A model generated the notes under the pieces. That model was not told the origin of the DNA and made no database searches. It saw nothing but the letters and a program-made list of their open reading frames with translations. Position numbers and translations under genes: made by a program. A DNA stretch of 64,000 nucleotides, taken from NCBI RefSeq assembly GCF_013426735.1, contig NZ_AP023272.1:2400501-2464500 (forward strand), in the 5' to 3' direction. Of the stretch, positions 1-9,259 are shown piece by piece (position 1 is the first letter of the stretch; each line of letters opens with the position of its first letter). The stretch comes from Agrobacterium vitis (GTDB lineage: Bacteria; Pseudomonadota; Alphaproteobacteria; Rhizobiales; Rhizobiaceae).

Positions 1-1531
1 GTTCTGGCAAGTTGAAGTCCACCTGCGTCGTGCCGCATTGCCATTCACGGCCAATCGCGTCCTTCAGCGTATATTCGAATTTCGGACCGTAGAACGCACC
101 CTCGCCCGGCAGAATGCCGGTCTTGATCCGCCCACCGGACTGCTCTTCGATGGCCTTCAACACGTCGGTCATCACGCTTTCGGCGCGATCCCAAAGCTCG
201 TCGGAGCCAACGCGCTTTTCCGGGCGGGTCGAAAGCTTGACCACGACTTCCTTGAAGCCAAAATCCTCATAGACCGACAGGATCAGATCGTTGATCCGCA
301 GGCATTCCGCCGCCATCTGCTCTTCCGTGCAGAACACATGCGCGTCGTCCTGCGTAAAGCCGCGCACACGCATCAAGCCATGCAAAGCGCCCGACGCTTC
401 ATAGCGATGTACGAGGCCAAATTCCGCAAGACGAACAGGCAGTTCGCGGTAAGACTTCAACCCATGCTTGAAGATCTGCACGTGACCAGGGCAGTTCATG
501 GGTTTGAGCGCAAACACACGTTGATCAGCTTCCGGATCGTTCGGGTTGGTAAAGGCATGGGCGGATTTCACCGCAAACATGTTTTCCTGATACCAGCCCC
601 AGTGACCCGAGGTTTCCCAGAGCGACTTGTCCAGCACCTGCGGCGCGTTGACTTCCTGATAGGTATTGGCCAAGCGGCGGCGCATATAGGCGGTCAGCGA
701 CTGGAACATTTTCCAGCCCTTGCCATGCCAGAACACCACGCCCGGGCCTTCCTCCTGGAAATGGAACAGGTCCATTTCTCGGCCCAGCTTGCGGTGATCG
801 CGCTTTTCGGCTTCCGCCAGGATATGCAGGTAATTGTCGAGCTGTTCCTGCTCGGCAAAGGCTGTCCCGTAGATGCGCGTCAGCATCGGATTGTTGCTGT
901 CGCCGCGCCAATAGGCACCGGCCACCTTCATCAGTTTGAAGGCCGTGCCGATCTGTCCGGTGGAGGCCATATGCGGTCCACGGCAAGGATCGAACCAGTC
1001 GCCCTGATAATAGATCTTGATATCCTGATCTTCAGGAATGGCGTCGATCAACTCGACCTTGTAGGATTCGCCCTTGGCGGCAAACACCTCGCGCGCCATT
1101 TCACGCGACCAGACTTCCTTGCGGAACGGCTGATTGCGCTGAATGATTTCCTTCATCTTCTTTTCGATCTTCGGCAGATCTTCCGGCGTGAACGGCTCGT
1201 TTTTGGCAAAGTCGTAGTAGAAACCGTTTTCGATCACCGGACCGATGGTCACCTGCGTGCCCGGCCACATTTCCTGCACCGCTTCGGCGAGAACATGGGC
1301 GGTGTCGTGACGGATCAGTTCCAGCGCACGCGGATCGGCGCGGGTGACGATCTCGATTTTTCCATCGACAACCGGGTCGGCAAGGTCGCGCACAACGCCA
1401 TCGAGCGCAATGGCCACGGCCTTCTTGGCCAGCGACTTGGAAATCGATTCGGCAACATCACGGCCGGTCGCGCCAGCCGCAAAGCTGCGCACGGAACCAT
1501 CGGGAAATGTAAGGGAAACGGTGTCGGACAT
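1..1531 (-). CDS. thrS: Threonyl-tRNA synthetase (C-terminus beyond the left edge)
   Basis: Charges tRNA-Thr with threonine in the cytoplasm. Translated by eye from the ATG at 1529-1531, the product begins [17 protein letters not shown] and stays open for about 510 residues to the window edge. It shows an N-terminal TGS domain, then the editing domain with RHDTAH and [11 protein letters not shown], then the class II catalytic core with the zinc ligands in MNCPGH and QDDAHVF and the motif-2 stretch [10 protein letters not shown]. The family is usually about 650-670 residues, so the anticodon-binding domain and last part of the core lie outside the window. A 562-residue plus-strand reading frame over the same DNA is an antisense shadow. 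Confidence 0.97.
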   Translation of the reverse strand, partial: MSDTVSLTFPDGSVRSFAAGATGRDVAESISKSLAKKAVAIALDGVVRDLADPVVDGKIEIVTRADPRALELIRHDTAHVLAEAVQEMWPGTQVTIGPVIENGFYYDFAKNEPFTPEDLPKIEKKMKEIIQRNQPFRKEVWSREMAREVFAAKGESYKVELIDAIPEDQDIKIYYQGDWFDPCRGPHMASTGQIGTAFKLMKVAGAYWRGDSNNPMLTRIYGTAFAEQEQLDNYLHILAEAEKRDHRKLGREMDLFHFQEEGPGVVFWHGKGWKMFQSLTAYMRRRLANTYQEVNAPQVLDKSLWETSGHWGWYQENMFAVKSAHAFTNPNDPEADQRVFALKPMNCPGHVQIFKHGLKSYRELPVRLAEFGLVHRYEASGALHGLMRVRGFTQDDAHVFCTEEQMAAECLRINDLILSVYEDFGFKEVVVKLSTRPEKRVGSDELWDRAESVMTDVLKAIEEQSGGRIKTGILPGEGAFYGPKFEYTLKDAIGREWQCGTTQVDFNLPE

Positions 1532-1720
1532 GTTTTAAAGGCTCCTGATCCAGTCCCGCCAACCAATGCGGGTGGTAAAAATGACCGGCGCAAATGGCCG
1601 GGATTGAAGCGGCTGAATACTGAAATTCGGCTTTTCAGTAAAGCTTATTTCGCAGGGATATCGAAGCGCCAAAACCTGAGCGTCGCGCGTGCGACGCCTG
1701 ACGGTATTCTTCCGGTACCG

Positions 1721-2107
1721 TCATGAAACATGCCCTGAAGGATGCTTGCGTCCAAACGTCCACAGGCTCCAGACCTGCCAAAACCGAAAGCGAGTGCCAA
1801 GGGTCTGCGGCACATCATCCACGCCCCAGGTTCCGCCGGGGCCGCAGCGCCCGACCCGAAACAAGGTGAGCCAGCCGCCGCTCCACAGTCCATGGCGGGC
1901 GATGGCCTCATAGCCATATTCCGAGCACGTCGGGGAATGTCGGCAATGACTGCCGACCAGGCTGGAGAGCGTCAACTGGTAGAGTCGGATCAGCCCCATG
2001 CCCAACAACCGGTCCGGTGTCTTGCGAAAAGACCCGCGATAATTCCGGCCCCTGTGGCGCGGCCTTTCGTCCTCCTCGTCGTCGAGGTTTTCGCAGTACT
2101 GGCACAT
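1721..2107 (-). CDS. yidD: Membrane protein insertion efficiency factor YidD
   Basis: Small (128 aa) YidD-family protein. In other bacteria YidD associates with the inner membrane and aids YidC-dependent insertion. The diagnostic cysteine-rich core is present: IRLYQLTLSSLVG, then HCRHSPTCSEYGYEAI, then GGWLTLFRVGRCGPGG. The N-terminus carries an acidic/basic extension (MCQYCENLDDEEDE) before the core. I chose the ATG at 2107 because a longer start at 2170 would overlap the upstream scaffold gene by about 50 nt. The gene begins 11 nt after that gene's stop, so the two are probably co-transcribed. Confidence 0.9.
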   Translation of the reverse strand: MCQYCENLDDEEDERPRHRGRNYRGSFRKTPDRLLGMGLIRLYQLTLSSLVGSHCRHSPTCSEYGYEAIARHGLWSGGWLTLFRVGRCGPGGTWGVDDVPQTLGTRFRFWQVWSLWTFGRKHPSGHVS

Positions 2108-2118
2108 CGGCGAGACAA

Positions 2119-2562
2119 CTAGCCAGCCAGCGCCGCTTGGCGGGCCTCGATCTGGTCGAGACAGTCGCAAAGTGCATCCAGAATCAGCATGGTCGAGGCA
2201 TGGCGGGCCTTGTAGTCCCTCACAGGCATCAGGTAGCGCAGATCCTCAAACCGGCCCTGCGGCCCCTCGCCGCCTTCCTTCAACATATCAAGCATATCGG
2301 CCCGGGCCTTGCGAATCTCCATAAAGCTTGCGCCGACCACATGGCGCGCCGTGATCGACGCGGAGGCCTGACCCAGCGCGCAGGCACGCAACTCCTGCGA
2401 AAAATCAGTGACTTTTTCACCGTCCACGGTTACAAAAGCCTTGAGACGGGAACCACACAAGCGGGAGTGCTTTTCAGCCACGGCATCGGCATTGCTCAAT
2501 GCGCCGACGCGGACGATATTGCCGGCAAATTCCAGGATTTTGGTATTGTAAATATCATCCAT
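2119..2562 (-). CDS. IscU/NifU-N-like iron-sulfur cluster scaffold protein
   Basis: 147-aa protein of the IscU/SufU fold, which receives sulfur and iron and hands clusters to target proteins. Three cysteine positions match the family: RLCGSR, RACALGQASAS and ALCDC. The usual CGD motif is CGS here. From memory this is common in the alphaproteobacterial branch, so I do not read it as loss of function. The start MDDIYNTKILEFAGN (2562) matches the usual N-terminus. The longer start at 2622 adds residues unlike the family. No isc or suf genes are adjacent; it sits upstream of yidD and is divergent from folE. Confidence 0.85.
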   Translation of the reverse strand: MDDIYNTKILEFAGNIVRVGALSNADAVAEKHSRLCGSRLKAFVTVDGEKVTDFSQELRACALGQASASITARHVVGASFMEIRKARADMLDMLKEGGEGPQGRFEDLRYLMPVRDYKARHASTMLILDALCDCLDQIEARQAALAG

Positions 2563-2834
2563 CGCCAAACTTTGCTCCAAATGCCCGCCCATACGCAAAA
2601 ACCGACCTGTTGGATTATCCATATTTACGCAACACTGTGTCGCGTTTTGGCGTATGTCGTGACTGTGCGGGTTCTCTATATATCACATCGTATGTCGGTG
2701 TAGAAACATCAAGGCGAAAACTTTGAAACACGCCCACGAGGATTGGACTTGCCATCATGGCTCGAATTACGCAATTAAAGCCTGGATCGTCGAAAAGGGC
2801 TTCTGCCAGTATGAGTGACCGGGAGAGTAATGGC

Positions 2835-3440
2835 ATGGATGCCACAGTGAAAAAAATGTCGCCTGAAACGTCCCGCCCCAGCCGCGAGGAAGCCGAAAAC
2901 GCTGTGCGCACATTGCTGCGCTGGGCTGGTGACGATCCAAGCCGGGAAGGCTTGCTCGACACGCCAAAGCGTGTGGCCAAAGCTTATGGCGAACTGTTCG
3001 GTGGCTATAATGTCAATGTCGAGGACGTGCTGGGCACGACATTCGAAGAGGTTGGCGGCTATAACGACATCGTGCTCGTGCGAGACATCCCGTTTTTCTC
3101 TCATTGCGAGCATCACATGCTACCGGTAATCGGCAAGGCGCATGTCGCCTATCTGCCGAATGGCCGGGTCCTGGGCCTGTCGAAAATCGCCCGCGTCGTT
3201 GATCTCTTCGCCCGCCGCCTGCAAACCCAGGAAACCATGACGGCACAGATTGCCGATTCTCTCGTTCAGTATCTTCAGCCACGCGGCGTTGCGGTCATGG
3301 TTGATGCAGAACATATGTGCATGGCAATGCGCGGCATTCAGAAATCCGGCTCCACGACACTGACCACCACCTTTACCGGCGAGTTCAAAACCGATGTCCC
3401 TCAGCAGGTGCGGTTCATGACAATGGTCCAAAACCGCTGA
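2835..3440 (+). CDS. folE: GTP cyclohydrolase I
   Basis: Converts GTP to 7,8-dihydroneopterin triphosphate, the first step of tetrahydrofolate synthesis, in the cytoplasm. The 201-aa product has the zinc ligands in FSHCEHHML and [14 protein letters not shown], and the family block [20 protein letters not shown]. Length and C-terminus are normal. I chose the ATG at 2835 ([16 protein letters not shown]) because GGGAGAG lies about 8 nt upstream; in-frame starts at 2757 and 2811 would add an unconserved tail. It is followed by a strong terminator, so it is separate from hisI. Confidence 0.96.
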   Translation: MDATVKKMSPETSRPSREEAENAVRTLLRWAGDDPSREGLLDTPKRVAKAYGELFGGYNVNVEDVLGTTFEEVGGYNDIVLVRDIPFFSHCEHHMLPVIGKAHVAYLPNGRVLGLSKIARVVDLFARRLQTQETMTAQIADSLVQYLQPRGVAVMVDAEHMCMAMRGIQKSGSTTLTTTFTGEFKTDVPQQVRFMTMVQNR

Positions 3441-3480
3441 TCATCTCAGCGCTTGCTGCGAGACAGTTTTGATGGAATAC

Positions 3481-3516
3481 AATAACGCACCGTGTCGCCA
3501 CGGTGCGTTATTTTTT
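3481..3516 (+). terminator. Rho-independent terminator after folE
   Basis: A perfect 14-bp stem (3481-3494 with 3499-3512) with a TCGC loop runs into a T tract at 3511-3516. It lies 40 nt after the folE stop and just before hisI. A hisI start at 3503 would fall inside this hairpin, which argues for the ATG at 3539. Confidence 0.9.
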
Positions 3517-3538
3517 GCCTTTGTATTGGATAGACGGC

Positions 3539-3997
3539 ATGATCAGCTTTGCAGCCCCTTCGACCGACAAGACCATTCTGGAAGGCGCTGGTGTGTTGAC
3601 GCCGAAATTTGACGCCCATGGCTTGTTGACCGCCGTTGTGACCGATAACCGCGATGGCGAGTTGCTGATGGTTGCCCATATGAATGCCGAGGCCCTGGCG
3701 CTGACCATCGAAACCGGCCTTGCCCATTATTACAGCCGCTCGCGCAAAAGCCTCTGGAAAAAGGGCGAAAGCTCCGGCAACATGCAGAGCGTCAAGGAAA
3801 TTCGCGTCGATTGCGATCAGGATGCGATTTGGCTGAAGGTCGAGGTGGCTGGCCATGACGCCACTTGCCATACCGGTCGCAGATCCTGTTTTTACCGCTC
3901 CGTTCAGCTTGCCGATGGCGAGGCGAAAATGGTGATTACTGACGACCACAGGCATTTCGATCCTTCGCAGGTTTATGCCGGCAAGGACCAAAAATAG
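3539..3997 (+). CDS. hisI: Phosphoribosyl-AMP cyclohydrolase
   Basis: Histidine biosynthesis enzyme that opens the purine ring of phosphoribosyl-AMP (third step). The 152-aa product carries the full signature: [18 protein letters not shown], then the metal-binding DCDQDA region and [11 protein letters not shown]. It is the free-standing HisI form with no HisE domain. The start is taken at 3539 ([11 protein letters not shown]) because the upstream ATG lies in the folE terminator. No other his genes are nearby. Confidence 0.95.
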   Translation: MISFAAPSTDKTILEGAGVLTPKFDAHGLLTAVVTDNRDGELLMVAHMNAEALALTIETGLAHYYSRSRKSLWKKGESSGNMQSVKEIRVDCDQDAIWLKVEVAGHDATCHTGRRSCFYRSVQLADGEAKMVITDDHRHFDPSQVYAGKDQK

Positions 3998-4299
3998 ACA
4001 TTTGCTATTTTAAACATCAAAAAGTCTTTACAGAAACGCTTTGGTAAACAAGGCGGCGCAGACTACCCCGGAAATACCGCATTTGAAGGCAGAGTAAATC
4101 TGCTGCATGCTCTCAAAACAGAGTTGGTGGACATGTAAATGCGGGCGGGCGTTACGACGTCGACGGGCACTTGAAGCATGCCGTACATGGCAACGCCGTG
4201 CATCGGACGTGATGCACCACTGTATGGTTTCTGACCTGAGCCAACGGCGGCTTTATGCAATGCAGTTGGGGACTGTTCGGTCGAAAGGGTGTTCTGGAA
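3998..4299. other. Non-coding stretch between hisI and the patatin gene
   Basis: About 300 bases. I see no conserved reading frame and no tRNA. A short inverted repeat around 4199-4218 (GTGCATC ... GATGCAC) is the only structure. The promoter of the downstream gene presumably lies here but I cannot place it. Confidence 0.4.
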
Positions 4300-5250
4300 A
4301 TGTTGAACTGGAATTTAAGAGGTCAAGGGGCCGGTCGGTCCGCAAAGCCAGGAAACCCATCGGGCGGAAGCACTGTCGCCGAATTGCCGCCGCCGGTGGT
4401 CAAGCCTAAGATTGCACTTGCCCTTGGCGGCGGTGCTGCCCGTGGCTGGTCACATATCGGTGTGTTGCGCGCGCTGGACGAGGCTGGCATCGAAGTCGGC
4501 ATGGTAGCGGGAACCTCTATTGGCGCGCTGGTCGGCGGCTGCTATCTGGCGGGAAAGCTGGATGAACTGGAGCAATTTGCGAGATCCCTGACCGTCCGGC
4601 GCATCGCGGCGCTTCTTGATCTGACCATTGGCGGCGGCGGCCTGTTGGGCGGCATGCGCCTGACGAAACGCATGCAGGAACATCTGGAAGGCCTGACCAT
4701 CGAAGATCTGCCGCAGCCCTTCGTGGCGGTTGCCTCCGAACTGACAAGCGGCCATGAAGTCTGGATCGATGGCGGCAATCTTGTCACTGCGCTTCGCGCT
4801 TCCTATGCATTGCCCGGTATTTTCGAGCCGGTGCGTTGCAACAACCGGACGCTGGTCGATGGCGCATTGGTCAATCCCGTCCCAGTGTCGGTCTGCCGCT
4901 CATACGAGCAGCCGCTGGTGGTGGCGGTTAACCTCCACTACGATCTTTATGGTCGCTCCGCCGTGGTCAAGCACAAGGTCGGCCCAATTGGCCCGGATAC
5001 CGGCGCGGTAAAGCAGCCGAATCGACTGGGGCTGACAGGCGTGATGGTGCAATCCTTTAACATCATTCAGGACCGGATTTCCCGCGCCCGGCTTGCAGGC
5101 GATCCGCCCGATCTGGCGCTGCATCCGCGTGTCAACGATATCGGCCTATCGGAATTCCACCGCGCTGGTGAATGCATTGCACGCGGCTATGAAGAAACCA
5201 TCGCCCGCATCGCTGAAATCCGCCGGATGCAGGAAGCTGTGATGCGATAA
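4300..5250 (+). CDS. Patatin-like phospholipase family protein (RssA/NTE type)
   Basis: Predicted serine lipid acyl hydrolase, 316 aa. The patatin catalytic dyad is visible: the oxyanion loop ALGGGAARGWSHIGVL, the nucleophile Ser in GTSIGALVG, and the Asp in LVDGALVNPVPV. Residues 1-45 are a low-complexity N-terminus before the domain. No signal peptide or transmembrane segment is evident, so it is probably cytoplasmic or peripheral. The ATG at 4300 (MLNWNLRGQG) fits better than 4255. It has no operon partner. Its stop is followed at once by a short RIME-like repeat. Confidence 0.9.
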   Translation: MLNWNLRGQGAGRSAKPGNPSGGSTVAELPPPVVKPKIALALGGGAARGWSHIGVLRALDEAGIEVGMVAGTSIGALVGGCYLAGKLDELEQFARSLTVRRIAALLDLTIGGGGLLGGMRLTKRMQEHLEGLTIEDLPQPFVAVASELTSGHEVWIDGGNLVTALRASYALPGIFEPVRCNNRTLVDGALVNPVPVSVCRSYEQPLVVAVNLHYDLYGRSAVVKHKVGPIGPDTGAVKQPNRLGLTGVMVQSFNIIQDRISRARLAGDPPDLALHPRVNDIGLSEFHRAGECIARGYEETIARIAEIRRMQEAVMR

Positions 5251-5298
5251 AGCATAGGACCAAAACGTGGAAACCGGTTTGCGGTCCGAATCTGTCGG
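5249..5298. repeat. Short degenerate RIME-like repeat (second family)
   Basis: Begins at the stop codon of the patatin gene (AAAGCATAGGACC) and continues with GTGGAAACCGGTTTGCGGTCC. It resembles the units at 26463, 31130, 40476 and 48578, which share an agagcatcggacc / gaaaaccgg pattern. Confidence 0.5.
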
Positions 5299-5320
5299 GT
5301 GGCATTCTCTCCACTCACAT

Positions 5321-5350
5321 AAAAAAGCCTGCCCGGACGAACCAGGCAGA
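5321..5350 (-). terminator. Rho-independent terminator after the CBS-domain gene
   Basis: Read on the minus strand, CTGCCTGG pairs with CCGGGCAG (one T-G wobble) around a TTCGT loop and is followed by a run of six T. It lies about 70 nt beyond the stop of the CBS gene and separates it from the convergent patatin gene. Confidence 0.75.
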
Positions 5351-5422
5351 CCAAATATTCACGCGGAAAACTGGCGCTTTATCGCGGAATGTTCGCACCA
5401 AAAACCAGGAACGACACCAGCA

Positions 5423-5857
5423 TTATCCGGCGATATAGGCCTTGATATGCTCGGCCTCCAGCTCCACCTCACGGATGCGTTGCTTGACCACGTCACCGAT
5501 CGAGACGATACCAATCAGCTTGCCGCCGTCTTCCACCGGTACGTGACGGAAGCGTTTGCTGCTCATCATTTCCATCAACTGGTTGACGGTGGTCTCTTCG
5601 CTACAGCGAAACACATTGGCGGTCATGGCTTTGGATACCGGCAAGGACAGAGCCTCGACGCCGCCTTTGCCGATGGCTGACGCCAGATCGCGCTCCGTGA
5701 AAATCCCGACGATCCGGCTTTCCATGCCGACAACCACCACCGCGCCGATCTTATTGTGATGCAAGACCTTGGCGGCCTCGGCCAGACTGACCGTCGGGCC
5801 GACCGTAATGACATCACGACCTTTTTCGCTGAGAATATTCCTTACTGTCACAGACAT
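5423..5857 (-). CDS. Tandem CBS-domain protein
   Basis: A 144-aa protein made almost entirely of one CBS pair (about residues 10-65 and 75-130), a module that binds adenine nucleotides such as AMP or ATP and reports energy state. Typical CBS phrases are present: KIGAVVVVGMESRIVGIFTERDLA and RFRHVPVEDGGKLIGIVSIGDVVK. No fused enzyme or channel domain exists, so its partner is unknown. The ATG at 5857 is preceded by GGAGGAGG five to six nt upstream, one of the clearest Shine-Dalgarno sites in the window; a GTG at 5863 is also possible. It has its own terminator and appears monocistronic. Confidence 0.92.
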   Translation of the reverse strand: MSVTVRNILSEKGRDVITVGPTVSLAEAAKVLHHNKIGAVVVVGMESRIVGIFTERDLASAIGKGGVEALSLPVSKAMTANVFRCSEETTVNQLMEMMSSKRFRHVPVEDGGKLIGIVSIGDVVKQRIREVELEAEHIKAYIAG

Positions 5858-5995
5858 ATGCACCTCCTCCTGGCAAATCTCCGGGCATGCAGGATTGGGT
5901 GTCTATCCTCCTCCTGGATCGACGCCCCCTGATCAGGAATGCTGCCTGCATTTACCGAAGAACGCAACCAATTGGATGCATCAGCGCAGCTTTTT

Positions 5996-6787
5996 TTAAA
6001 TGTCCGACGATTTTTTCCCAATGGGGCGGCGGTCAAACAGCGCAAACCCCAGAAAACCTAGGGTGAAGCCACCGAGATGCGCATCCCAGGCGATGGCAGC
6101 GCCCGGATCGCCCACCAGCGGAATCCCAAATGCGATAATCAGATTGCCAGCTAGAAACATCACAATGAAGACAAGCACAGTGCGCTCGGACAGGCTGGCC
6201 AGCACGCTCAACCGGGGTGGAAATGCATCCTGTTCACGCAACCGCAGGCCGGAGCGTCCGGGGCCGAAGGCAAACCGGCAGGCAGCTCCCATCAGGCCAG
6301 AAATGACGCCGGAAGCGCCGATCAGCAGGCTTGCGTCCCCCCAGTTCAGGCAGACATGCGCAACAGCGCCAGCGGCTGACGTCGCCAGCCAGAACAACCA
6401 GAACCGCACTGCCCCAATACGGCGCCAGACCGGCGTGCCGAAGGCTGCGAGCCATAGGCCATTGAAGCCGAGATGCTCGATACTGCCATGCAGCAGTGAA
6501 TAGGTGAAGGGTGTCCACAGCCAGGCCAGATCCTGGTTGGAAAAATCATAGACATAACGCACCGGCGAAAAGCCGAATTCCACCATGATCCAATTGGAGA
6601 TTTCATCAGACAGAATCCAGCCGGTCAGGGCATAGATCATTACCAGCAGCATCAGCGCGAGAAGAATGCCGCCCGGCATGTTGAACACCGGTTCGCGTCC
6701 ACTGGTCGCCGGATCGAGTCCCTCGTCCAGCGGGTCGTCCCCATCTTCAGGCTCGCGGTCCCATTGCCCCTTCGGCCTGTCGTCCAT
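5996..6787 (-). CDS. Rhomboid-family intramembrane serine protease
   Basis: 263 aa with an acidic cytosolic N-terminus (about 35 residues) and roughly six membrane segments. The catalytic serine lies in IGASGVISGLMG and the catalytic histidine in AWDAHLGGFTLGF, the usual rhomboid dyad. The loop-1 region (TPFTYSLLHGSIEHLGFN) with its His/Asn pair is also normal. It should cleave transmembrane substrates within the inner membrane; the substrate is unknown. It begins about 12 nt after AAGGA and is monocistronic. Confidence 0.92.
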   Translation of the reverse strand: MDDRPKGQWDREPEDGDDPLDEGLDPATSGREPVFNMPGGILLALMLLVMIYALTGWILSDEISNWIMVEFGFSPVRYVYDFSNQDLAWLWTPFTYSLLHGSIEHLGFNGLWLAAFGTPVWRRIGAVRFWLFWLATSAAGAVAHVCLNWGDASLLIGASGVISGLMGAACRFAFGPGRSGLRLREQDAFPPRLSVLASLSERTVLVFIVMFLAGNLIIAFGIPLVGDPGAAIAWDAHLGGFTLGFLGFALFDRRPIGKKSSDI

Positions 6788-6935
6788 GCATCTCTATTCC
6801 TTGTGACCCGTAAGCATCAGCATATAGCGAGAGATCAGCAAAAGGAAATGCAGGAGATCGTCGCTGTCAGAAAACTGTTGCACACAGACCTTAAGCAATC
6901 GCCAGCAAGACGGCTTCAGTTCACTAGAACGACAA

Positions 6936-6963
6936 TTGACACGGGAAATTCACAGCTATTAAT
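6936..6963 (+). promoter_or_regulatory. Candidate sigma-70-type promoter for the PAP2 gene
   Basis: TTGACA at 6936-6941 followed after 16 nt by ATTAAT (6958-6963), or after 15 nt by TATTAA. The -35 hexamer is consensus and the -10 is weak. It would give a leader of about 145 nt. Found by eye only. Confidence 0.35.
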
Positions 6964-7073
6964 CTACCACCTTGACGAATAACATCCGCGCTGCGCGCGC
7001 ATCTGCGAAAGCCCAGAAAACAAAGCCAGAAAACTCGGCAGATCAGCAGCAAGCTCTCGTTATCGCAGGGTTT

Positions 7074-7103
7074 CCAAAGCCCCAAGAGCCAAAGCCCCAA
7101 GAG
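7074..7103 (+). repeat. Exact 15-nt tandem duplication in the PAP2 leader
   Basis: The unit CCAAAGCCCCAAGAG occurs twice in direct succession (7074-7088, 7089-7103), ending 11 nt before the ATG and running directly into AAAGG. It may shift the ribosome-binding site spacing or simply be a replication slippage product. Confidence 0.8.
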
Positions 7104-7114
7104 AAAGGCCATAC

Positions 7115-9040
7115 ATGAAAAAACTCTCTTCAATCGCCGCTTTCGCGGCTGCCCTTTCACTTGCAACAGCGCTGACGCCAGCCTTCGCCGATGGCCTCAC
7201 CCTGCCCCCAGTTCCAGCCGGTGTCGGCCACGCCGATAGCGCGCCGCCACCGGCAGGCGTTATGGCCTATGTGGATACCGGCGCCACCAACCAGCGCGGC
7301 GATGCCTGCCATGCGACACCGCAAACCAATGCCGGTGTGCGGGTTCTGTCCGGTTTCCTGGAGCTTTGGACACCTCGCACGCCCTTTGTCGATGCCGATC
7401 AGGAAGCACCGGCCAAGGATGGCTGCCCGGCGATTGCCAAATCGGACTGGAGCGGCATTCCCGGCAGCCCAACCGATGGGGTCAAAAAGCTCCCGCACTT
7501 GCATGAGCAAAATATCGCCTATTCCATCCAGGTCACCGGCGAACATACGCCGGAACGCGATCTGGCCGCCTATCTGGACGACCGGCGGGGCAAGAATGTC
7601 AGCATTACCGATGGTCTTGGTCCCCTGGCCGATGCCTGGCGCCAGGGCGTGCGGCAAACAACGACCATCACCGGCATGCCTGCTGACGCGACAACCGTCA
7701 AATATGACGATAAGGGCAATAATCGCGGTGTCGGCTCCAAGGACAATACCGATCTCGGCAAGGCCGTCGATCTGATCGAGGCGGGCAGCGCCGATGGTTC
7801 AACTGAGCCTGCCAAGCGCTATTACAAATATGCCCGTCCCTACCGCGCCAGCGACAAGGTGCGGATCGTGCCGCAACTGGAACTGGCCAAGAGCGACAAA
7901 CCGGCCTCCGATGGCGGCTTCCCCTCCGGCCATACCGCCGAAGGCTGGCGCGATGCGCTGGTGATGGCCTATCTGGTGCCGCAGCGTTACCAGGAAATGT
8001 TGACCCGTGCCGCCATGCTGGGCGAAAACCGCATTCGCGCCGGCATGCACCAAACCTTCGACGTGCTGGGTGGGCGGGTGTTGGCCACTGCCATCGTCGC
8101 CTATAATCTCAACCGCCCGGATTATACGCCACTGCGCAGTGAAGCCTATCAGCAGAGCCAGACCTGGCTGATGAAGCAAACCGGTGCAAAAGACGGCCAA
8201 GCGCTGCTGGCGGTGGCCCATGCTCTTCCGAAATCGACGGATGCCTATGCCGATTACGCCTGGAACAAGCAATTTTTCGAACCACGCCTGACCTATGGCT
8301 ACAAGCAGATCGGCGATCCATCCTTGGCGCCCAGCGTGCCCAAGGGTGCCGAAGTGCTGCTGGAAACCCGCCTGCCCTATCTAAGTGCCGATCAGCGCCG
8401 GGTCGTCTTGAAAACCACGGAACTGGCCTCCGGCTATCCAATCATCAGTGATCCGGAAGGCTGGGGCCGTCTCGACCTGTTCCGGGCCGCCGATGGCTAC
8501 GGAGCCTTCGACGGCGATGTTACCCTTGTGATGGACGCTACCAAAGGTGGATTCAACGCCGACGACACGTGGAAAAACCCGATTTCCGGCAAAGGCAAGC
8601 TGACCAAGCAGGGCAGCGGCACACTGACGCTGTCGGCAAAGAACAGCTGGACCGGCGGCACGGTGATCGAGGACGGTCGTCTTGTTGCGCAATCACCGAC
8701 CGCCTTTGGCAAGGGCGACGTGTATCTTGCTGGCGGCACGATGGATATCGCCGCCGCGCCTCTGACCGTGACCGGCTCCCTGACACTGCGCAAGGATGCG
8801 ACCATGGAAATCGCCTCCAGCAAATCCAAGAAAGTGCCAAGCCTTGTGGTCAGCAAGACGCTGTTTATCGACGGCGGAAAACTGGTGGTCAAACCCGACG
8901 GTCAATGGAAAGCCGGACAGACCATCAAGCTGATCACCGCTGCCAGAATTGCTGGCAAATTCGGTACCGTTGAAGTTGATGGCCATAAGGTCAAGCCTGT
9001 TTATGGCAAGAAAACCATCTCCCTGCGCATCGAAGGATAA
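7115..9040 (+). CDS. Secreted PAP2-family acid phosphatase with C-terminal autotransporter-type repeat
   Basis: 641 aa. A signal peptide (about 1-25, ending TPAFA) directs export. The class A acid-phosphatase / PAP2 signature is complete: KYARPYR near residue 238, PSGHT near 269 and RIRAGMHQTFDV near 305-315, giving the catalytic histidines and phosphate-binding Arg/Lys. Residues about 495-530 (GSGTLTLSAKNSWTGG, then DGRLV) match the autotransporter-associated beta-strand repeat, and beta-rich sequence follows to the end. There is no recognisable outer-membrane barrel, and the last residues (KKTISLRIEG) do not look like a barrel-terminal strand. The family is usually about 250 aa, so this is a long fusion. 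The ATG is preceded by AAGG at good spacing. Confidence 0.9.
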   Translation: MKKLSSIAAFAAALSLATALTPAFADGLTLPPVPAGVGHADSAPPPAGVMAYVDTGATNQRGDACHATPQTNAGVRVLSGFLELWTPRTPFVDADQEAPAKDGCPAIAKSDWSGIPGSPTDGVKKLPHLHEQNIAYSIQVTGEHTPERDLAAYLDDRRGKNVSITDGLGPLADAWRQGVRQTTTITGMPADATTVKYDDKGNNRGVGSKDNTDLGKAVDLIEAGSADGSTEPAKRYYKYARPYRASDKVRIVPQLELAKSDKPASDGGFPSGHTAEGWRDALVMAYLVPQRYQEMLTRAAMLGENRIRAGMHQTFDVLGGRVLATAIVAYNLNRPDYTPLRSEAYQQSQTWLMKQTGAKDGQALLAVAHALPKSTDAYADYAWNKQFFEPRLTYGYKQIGDPSLAPSVPKGAEVLLETRLPYLSADQRRVVLKTTELASGYPIISDPEGWGRLDLFRAADGYGAFDGDVTLVMDATKGGFNADDTWKNPISGKGKLTKQGSGTLTLSAKNSWTGGTVIEDGRLVAQSPTAFGKGDVYLAGGTMDIAAAPLTVTGSLTLRKDATMEIASSKSKKVPSLVVSKTLFIDGGKLVVKPDGQWKAGQTIKLITAARIAGKFGTVEVDGHKVKPVYGKKTISLRIEG

Positions 9041-9050
9041 GCCCAATAGC

Positions 9051-9143
9051 CGGTAGCCTGTCAGGTTCGGATAGAAACAGGCAGGCTACCGTTTCCTTTG
9101 TTTTCGCTTGCCTTTTCGAGAAGACCGTTTCATTTATCTCAAG
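9051..9143. repeat. Diverged copy of the ~105-bp RIME-like repeat
   Basis: Starts with an inverted repeat (GGTAGCCTG at 9052-9060 with CAGGCTACC at 9082-9090) around TCAGGTTCGG, then TTTCCTTTGTTTTCGCTTG and a degenerate right part. This is the same arrangement as the copies at 15436, 20128, 48629 and 55608, but the last 50 bp have drifted. It lies 11 nt after the PAP2 stop, and the hairpin could act as a terminator. Confidence 0.65.
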
Positions 9144-9259
9144 TTATATCTTTAGCTTTAGCCCTGAAGATCTGTGGACAGATCGGTGAAGAGCAAAACA
9201 CTCTGTTAACGCATAGCGCCTAATATTTCAGGCGACTCAAAGCGTTGAAGACTCGTTGC

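Larger units (their letters stand above)
6788..7114. other. Divergent intergenic region between the rhomboid and PAP2 genes
   Basis: 327 bases without a supported gene. It holds a plausible promoter for the PAP2 gene (6936-6963) and, near its right end, a 15-nt exact tandem duplication (7074-7103). Confidence 0.5.

Noticed and set aside
38..1726. 562-codon plus-strand reading frame
   Set aside because: Antisense shadow of thrS. The minus frame has full synthetase motifs, while this frame has none and is a by-product of GC-rich third positions.
2119..2562. Scaffold protein as non-functional because CGD is CGS
   Set aside because: The other two cysteine positions are intact, and this variant appears usual in the alphaproteobacterial branch.
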